This document shows positions 6,190 to 8,362 of a stretch of DNA of 8,362 nt, piece by piece. A program made the translations under genes and the position numbers. The stretch's first letter is position 1. Every line of letters begins with the position of its first letter. Under the pieces are notes generated by a model, which saw nothing but the letters and a program-made list of their open reading frames with translations, was not told the origin of the DNA and made no database searches. Origin of the DNA: JBOFEH01 sp051650265 (GTDB lineage: Bacteria; Bacillota; Clostridia; Lachnospirales; Cellulosilyticaceae); assembly GCA_051650265.1 (NCBI GenBank), contig JBOFIR010000029.1, forward strand, positions 1 to 8,362, written 5' to 3'.

Positions 6190-6198
6190 ATCATACCA
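6190..6198 (-). promoter_or_regulatory. Extended -10 promoter candidate for the beta-lactamase gene
   Basis: The minus strand reads TGGTATGAT, which fits the extended -10 form TGnTATAAT. No good -35 is seen at 16-18 bp upstream; TTACCA lies at 19 bp. The start point would be near 6183, about 60 nt before the ATG. The sulfatase gene ends upstream without a convincing terminator, so read-through from it is also possible. Confidence 0.45.
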
Positions 6199-6226
6199 TA
6201 TTATCATCCTTTGCTGGTAAGCAGCA

Positions 6227-7678
6227 TCATGTCATCTGATATCTTTTGAAGATATATTTTGGTGCATCATTCTCCATCAACAGCTGCTTCATCAGCTTCA
6301 ACATGTATTCTTCAACGCTACTATTGGTGATAGGTGTGAGCTGCTGAGGGTCACTTTCGAGATCAAATAAAAGGTTGCCATATTCCTCAAAATTGATCGT
6401 TGTCCATGGCGTCGTTTCAAAAGCCATCAGGGGATACCCTTTGGTAAAGTTAAAAGGTGGTGCAAGTTGCATTGTCTGAAACTCTTTTTGAGAAAAAGTT
6501 TTCTTCATATGATTGGGCTGTAAGGTATAGTTTTTGACAGTTACCTGCTCATCCATAGGCTTTCGCATATACACATACTTTCCATCCGTCACACAAATAT
6601 GACACCCATGTATTCCAAAAAGACAACCTTCTCTATGCTGATCTGCTGTACGAAGCAGGCTCCTGCCCAACATGTGCTCTCCACTCGCAATCCCATGCAT
6701 CTCCAAAATCGTAGGCGCAAGGTCTATTGTCTGTGTTAAATCCGTACACCTTTCCCCCTTATCATTTGCCTCGGGGTGCCATATCATCAAAGGAATCTGT
6801 GCGACCTCATTGTAAGGCGGCTGCACTGTTTTGGCCCACCATCCATGCTCTCCCAATAGATACCCATGATCCGTTGTCACAATTAATGCAGTATCCTCCC
6901 ACATCTGATAGCGATCCATCCGATCTAGAATCTGCCCCAGATAGTCATCACAAGCGCTGATCAATGATGCGTATTCTTTTCGGCACTTAGCAACTGTCTC
7001 TTCGTCCTCTTTTACCTTCCCATAAGTCGGCCAATCATACCACTCTCTATCTGCTTCGACAAGAAATGGCTCCTTATATTTTGCCTCACAGAAAAAGGAT
7101 TCGTGCGGATCAAATGACTCGATTTGCAAAAACCAATCGTCCTTATGATAGTTGGCATCGATGAATTCTATGCCCTTTCCAAATACGCGTGCGACCGGGT
7201 ACTGATTCGTTTCTTTGATATACTTTCTGTTCACGATATCCTGCGCCCTATAGAGCCCTCTCATCCCCCACAACATAGCCGTATCTGGCTTATCAAGACT
7301 TGGTACCCAAGGATCTCCCTCTTGTCCTCTTACAATCTCCCAGCTATCGTATTTGGTATGATAGTTGGCGCCACCTTCTTCCCAATAATGGGTATGATCA
7401 CTGATCAGATGGGTATATACACCGGCCTGCCTTAACATCATGACCATGCTCTCATCATAAGGTTCTAACGGTCCCCACGAACGATGCAGAAAATTAACTC
7501 TTCCAGTATGTAAGTCTCTTCTCGCAGGCATACATGGCAGACTGCCAACATAGTGCCGATCATATACCTTTGAACGCGCGGCAAGCCGTGCAAAAGCTGG
7601 CGTCTGAATCCAATCACACCCGTAGGGCTCTAGCATCCTTTTATTCAGCGAGTCAAACAATACAACGATTGTTTTCAT
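6227..7678 (-). CDS. Cytoplasmic sulfatase (formylglycine type, Cys-type active site)
   Basis: This 483-residue protein belongs to the alkaline-phosphatase/sulfatase superfamily. It opens with VVLFDSLNKRMLEPYG, where Asp9 is a probable metal ligand. The sulfatase signature CMPARRDLHTGR (49-60) holds the C-x-P-x-R core, in which Cys49 is oxidised to formylglycine. TTDHGYLLGEHGWWAK (268-283) contributes Asp270-His271 as metal ligands and Lys283. The family hydrolyses sulfate esters; some close relatives act on phosphonate or phosphate esters, and the substrate cannot be read here. No signal peptide is present, so it acts in the cytoplasm. In anaerobes Cys-type sulfatases need a radical SAM maturase (anSME); none is encoded in the window. 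The ATG follows GAGGTGAT at good spacing. No sugar transporter or glycosidase neighbours it, so no pathway is suggested by context. Confidence 0.92.
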   Translation of the reverse strand: MKTIVVLFDSLNKRMLEPYGCDWIQTPAFARLAARSKVYDRHYVGSLPCMPARRDLHTGRVNFLHRSWGPLEPYDESMVMMLRQAGVYTHLISDHTHYWEEGGANYHTKYDSWEIVRGQEGDPWVPSLDKPDTAMLWGMRGLYRAQDIVNRKYIKETNQYPVARVFGKGIEFIDANYHKDDWFLQIESFDPHESFFCEAKYKEPFLVEADREWYDWPTYGKVKEDEETVAKCRKEYASLISACDDYLGQILDRMDRYQMWEDTALIVTTDHGYLLGEHGWWAKTVQPPYNEVAQIPLMIWHPEANDKGERCTDLTQTIDLAPTILEMHGIASGEHMLGRSLLRTADQHREGCLFGIHGCHICVTDGKYVYMRKPMDEQVTVKNYTLQPNHMKKTFSQKEFQTMQLAPPFNFTKGYPLMAFETTPWTTINFEEYGNLLFDLESDPQQLTPITNSSVEEYMLKLMKQLLMENDAPKYIFKRYQMT

Positions 7679-7723
7679 TTTTCATCACCTCTCCCCAAGT
7701 ACAGCTTTTATCATTTTTCACAT

Positions 7724-7763
7724 AAAAATAGCTTAAAGTCATTATATACTTCAAGCTATTTTA
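7724..7763 (-). terminator. Terminator after the partial gene at the right edge
   Basis: A 10-bp inverted repeat (AAAATAGCTT 7725-7734 with AAGCTATTTT 7753-7762) continues past one A/C mismatch into AAGT/ACTT, with an 8-nt loop. On the minus strand the hairpin ends in TTTTTA. It begins about 34 nt after the stop codon at 7797. Confidence 0.8.
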
Positions 7764-7769
7764 CGTCTA
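7741..7769 (-). promoter_or_regulatory. Promoter candidate for the sulfatase gene, inside the terminator
   Basis: On the minus strand TAGACG (7764-7769, four of six matches to TTGACA) and a perfect TATAAT (7741-7746) are 17 bp apart. The -10 overlaps the terminator loop and the stem forms the spacer. The start point would be near 7734, about 56 nt before the sulfatase ATG. This is the best promoter in the 118-nt gap, but it is supported only by consensus match. Confidence 0.5.
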
Positions 7770-7796
7770 TATTTAATTAAATTTTCAGATAATATC

Positions 7797-8362
7797 TTAT
7801 CTATACATCTGGTCTAATAGCGCTGTGATTTTCTCAGATGGTACTTGCGCTTCACCCCTATAATCTCGGAGCAAAATTTCAACAGGTATGATCCCTTGAT
7901 TCATCACTTCTTCTTGCCAGCCTTCGCGCTCTTGCCGCTCTAATAAGACACCAGCAAAACCTCCTAATGGATAACTATCTCTTAGAAAATCCTTGGCTAA
8001 ATAAGTTCTCTCATCTATTTCATAGTCTAGCGCAACCAATTTGCGATAGCCTTCTTCAATCACGGCCTTGCGTGCATCCATCCCATATGCACTCCGCACA
8101 TTGAGTGCCATATCAAAATACCTTGCTGTGCCTTCTAAGACATCACTTTCTCTAGCACTTTTATAAACGTCTGGATAGCGCGTCTTATAGTCATCCCACC
8201 ACCATTTGGCTGCATTTAAGTAAGTGTCTTCCTTTTCTGGCTCTAGAATCGCCTGTCTCAGGTTATGAATCACTTCTAGACGGGCTTGTCTAATGGCATA
8301 AACATCTGGTAATGCTTGATAATCTTCTATTTGATTATCCAATAGGAATTGTCTGGTTCCCT
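7797..8362 (-). CDS. Unrecognised protein, C-terminal part (5' end beyond window); possibly metallopeptidase-like
   Basis: The frame is open from the right edge to a TAA at 7797-7799, giving about 188 residues of a longer protein; the first complete codon is 8358-8360. A TTG at 8342 is not a credible start, because it has no ribosome site and the frame continues upstream of it. The visible part is soluble and mostly helical by composition, with many Glu, Arg, Tyr and Trp. The segment RLEVIHNLRQAIL followed about 45 residues later by SDVLEGTARYFD resembles the downstream half of bacterial zinc-peptidase-like proteins, in which an E-G-x-A-x-Y block follows an HExxH motif. No HExxH is present here; it would lie outside the window. 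That relation is recalled by pattern, not demonstrated. The gene ends in its own terminator. Confidence 0.6.
   Translation of the reverse strand, partial: GTRQFLLDNQIEDYQALPDVYAIRQARLEVIHNLRQAILEPEKEDTYLNAAKWWWDDYKTRYPDVYKSARESDVLEGTARYFDMALNVRSAYGMDARKAVIEEGYRKLVALDYEIDERTYLAKDFLRDSYPLGGFAGVLLERQEREGWQEEVMNQGIIPVEILLRDYRGEAQVPSEKITALLDQMYR

Noticed and set aside
6212..6226. TGCTG/CAGCA hairpin right after the sulfatase stop as a terminator
   Set aside because: The stem is only 5 bp and no T-run follows on the minus strand, so I do not call it a terminator.

Overview
This 8.4-kb window looks like a stretch of chromosome from a low-GC, spore-forming Firmicute, most likely a member of the Clostridia. 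The evidence is the strong AGGAGG-type ribosome binding sites, the AT-rich intergenic DNA with hairpin-plus-T-run terminators, two proteins with the sporulation SPOCS (DUF3794) fold, a Gram-positive lipoprotein-type class D beta-lactamase, and a Cys-type sulfatase. Every gene I can support is on the minus strand, so transcription runs from high to low coordinates. I found no tRNA, rRNA, CRISPR array, insertion sequence or phage gene.

In transcription order the window opens with the C-terminal part of an unrecognised, possibly metallopeptidase-like protein (8362-7797), closed by a terminator that also carries a possible promoter for the next gene. A cytoplasmic formylglycine-type sulfatase (7678-6227) follows. 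Next comes a probable resistance block: a lipoprotein class D (OXA-like) beta-lactamase (6124-5192), a MATE-family efflux pump (5112-3763), a strong terminator, and a MerR-family regulator with a GyrI-like ligand domain (3681-2854). Between the beta-lactamase and the pump lies a textbook MerR-type promoter: TTGACT and TATGAT separated by 19 bp, with a perfect 7-7-7 dyad in the spacer. The simplest reading is that the MerR protein senses a small molecule and activates the pump, as in bmr/bmrR-type systems. A small unknown lipoprotein (2719-2366) and a 14-bp-stem bidirectional terminator end this part.

The last part (2094 to 1) is a probable three-gene transcription unit. It holds two paralogous stand-alone SPOCS-domain proteins whose genes overlap by 22 nt, then the start of a large SBBP beta-propeller-repeat protein that runs off the left edge. 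The SPOCS domain is known from SipL and related spore-envelope proteins, so a spore-surface role for the unit is a reasonable inference but is not proven here.

I do not see a clearly new multi-gene system. The points most worth following are the SPOCS-SPOCS-SBBP gene set, the MerR promoter with its additional AGTTTAT repeats, and the dyad at the beta-lactamase transcription start.
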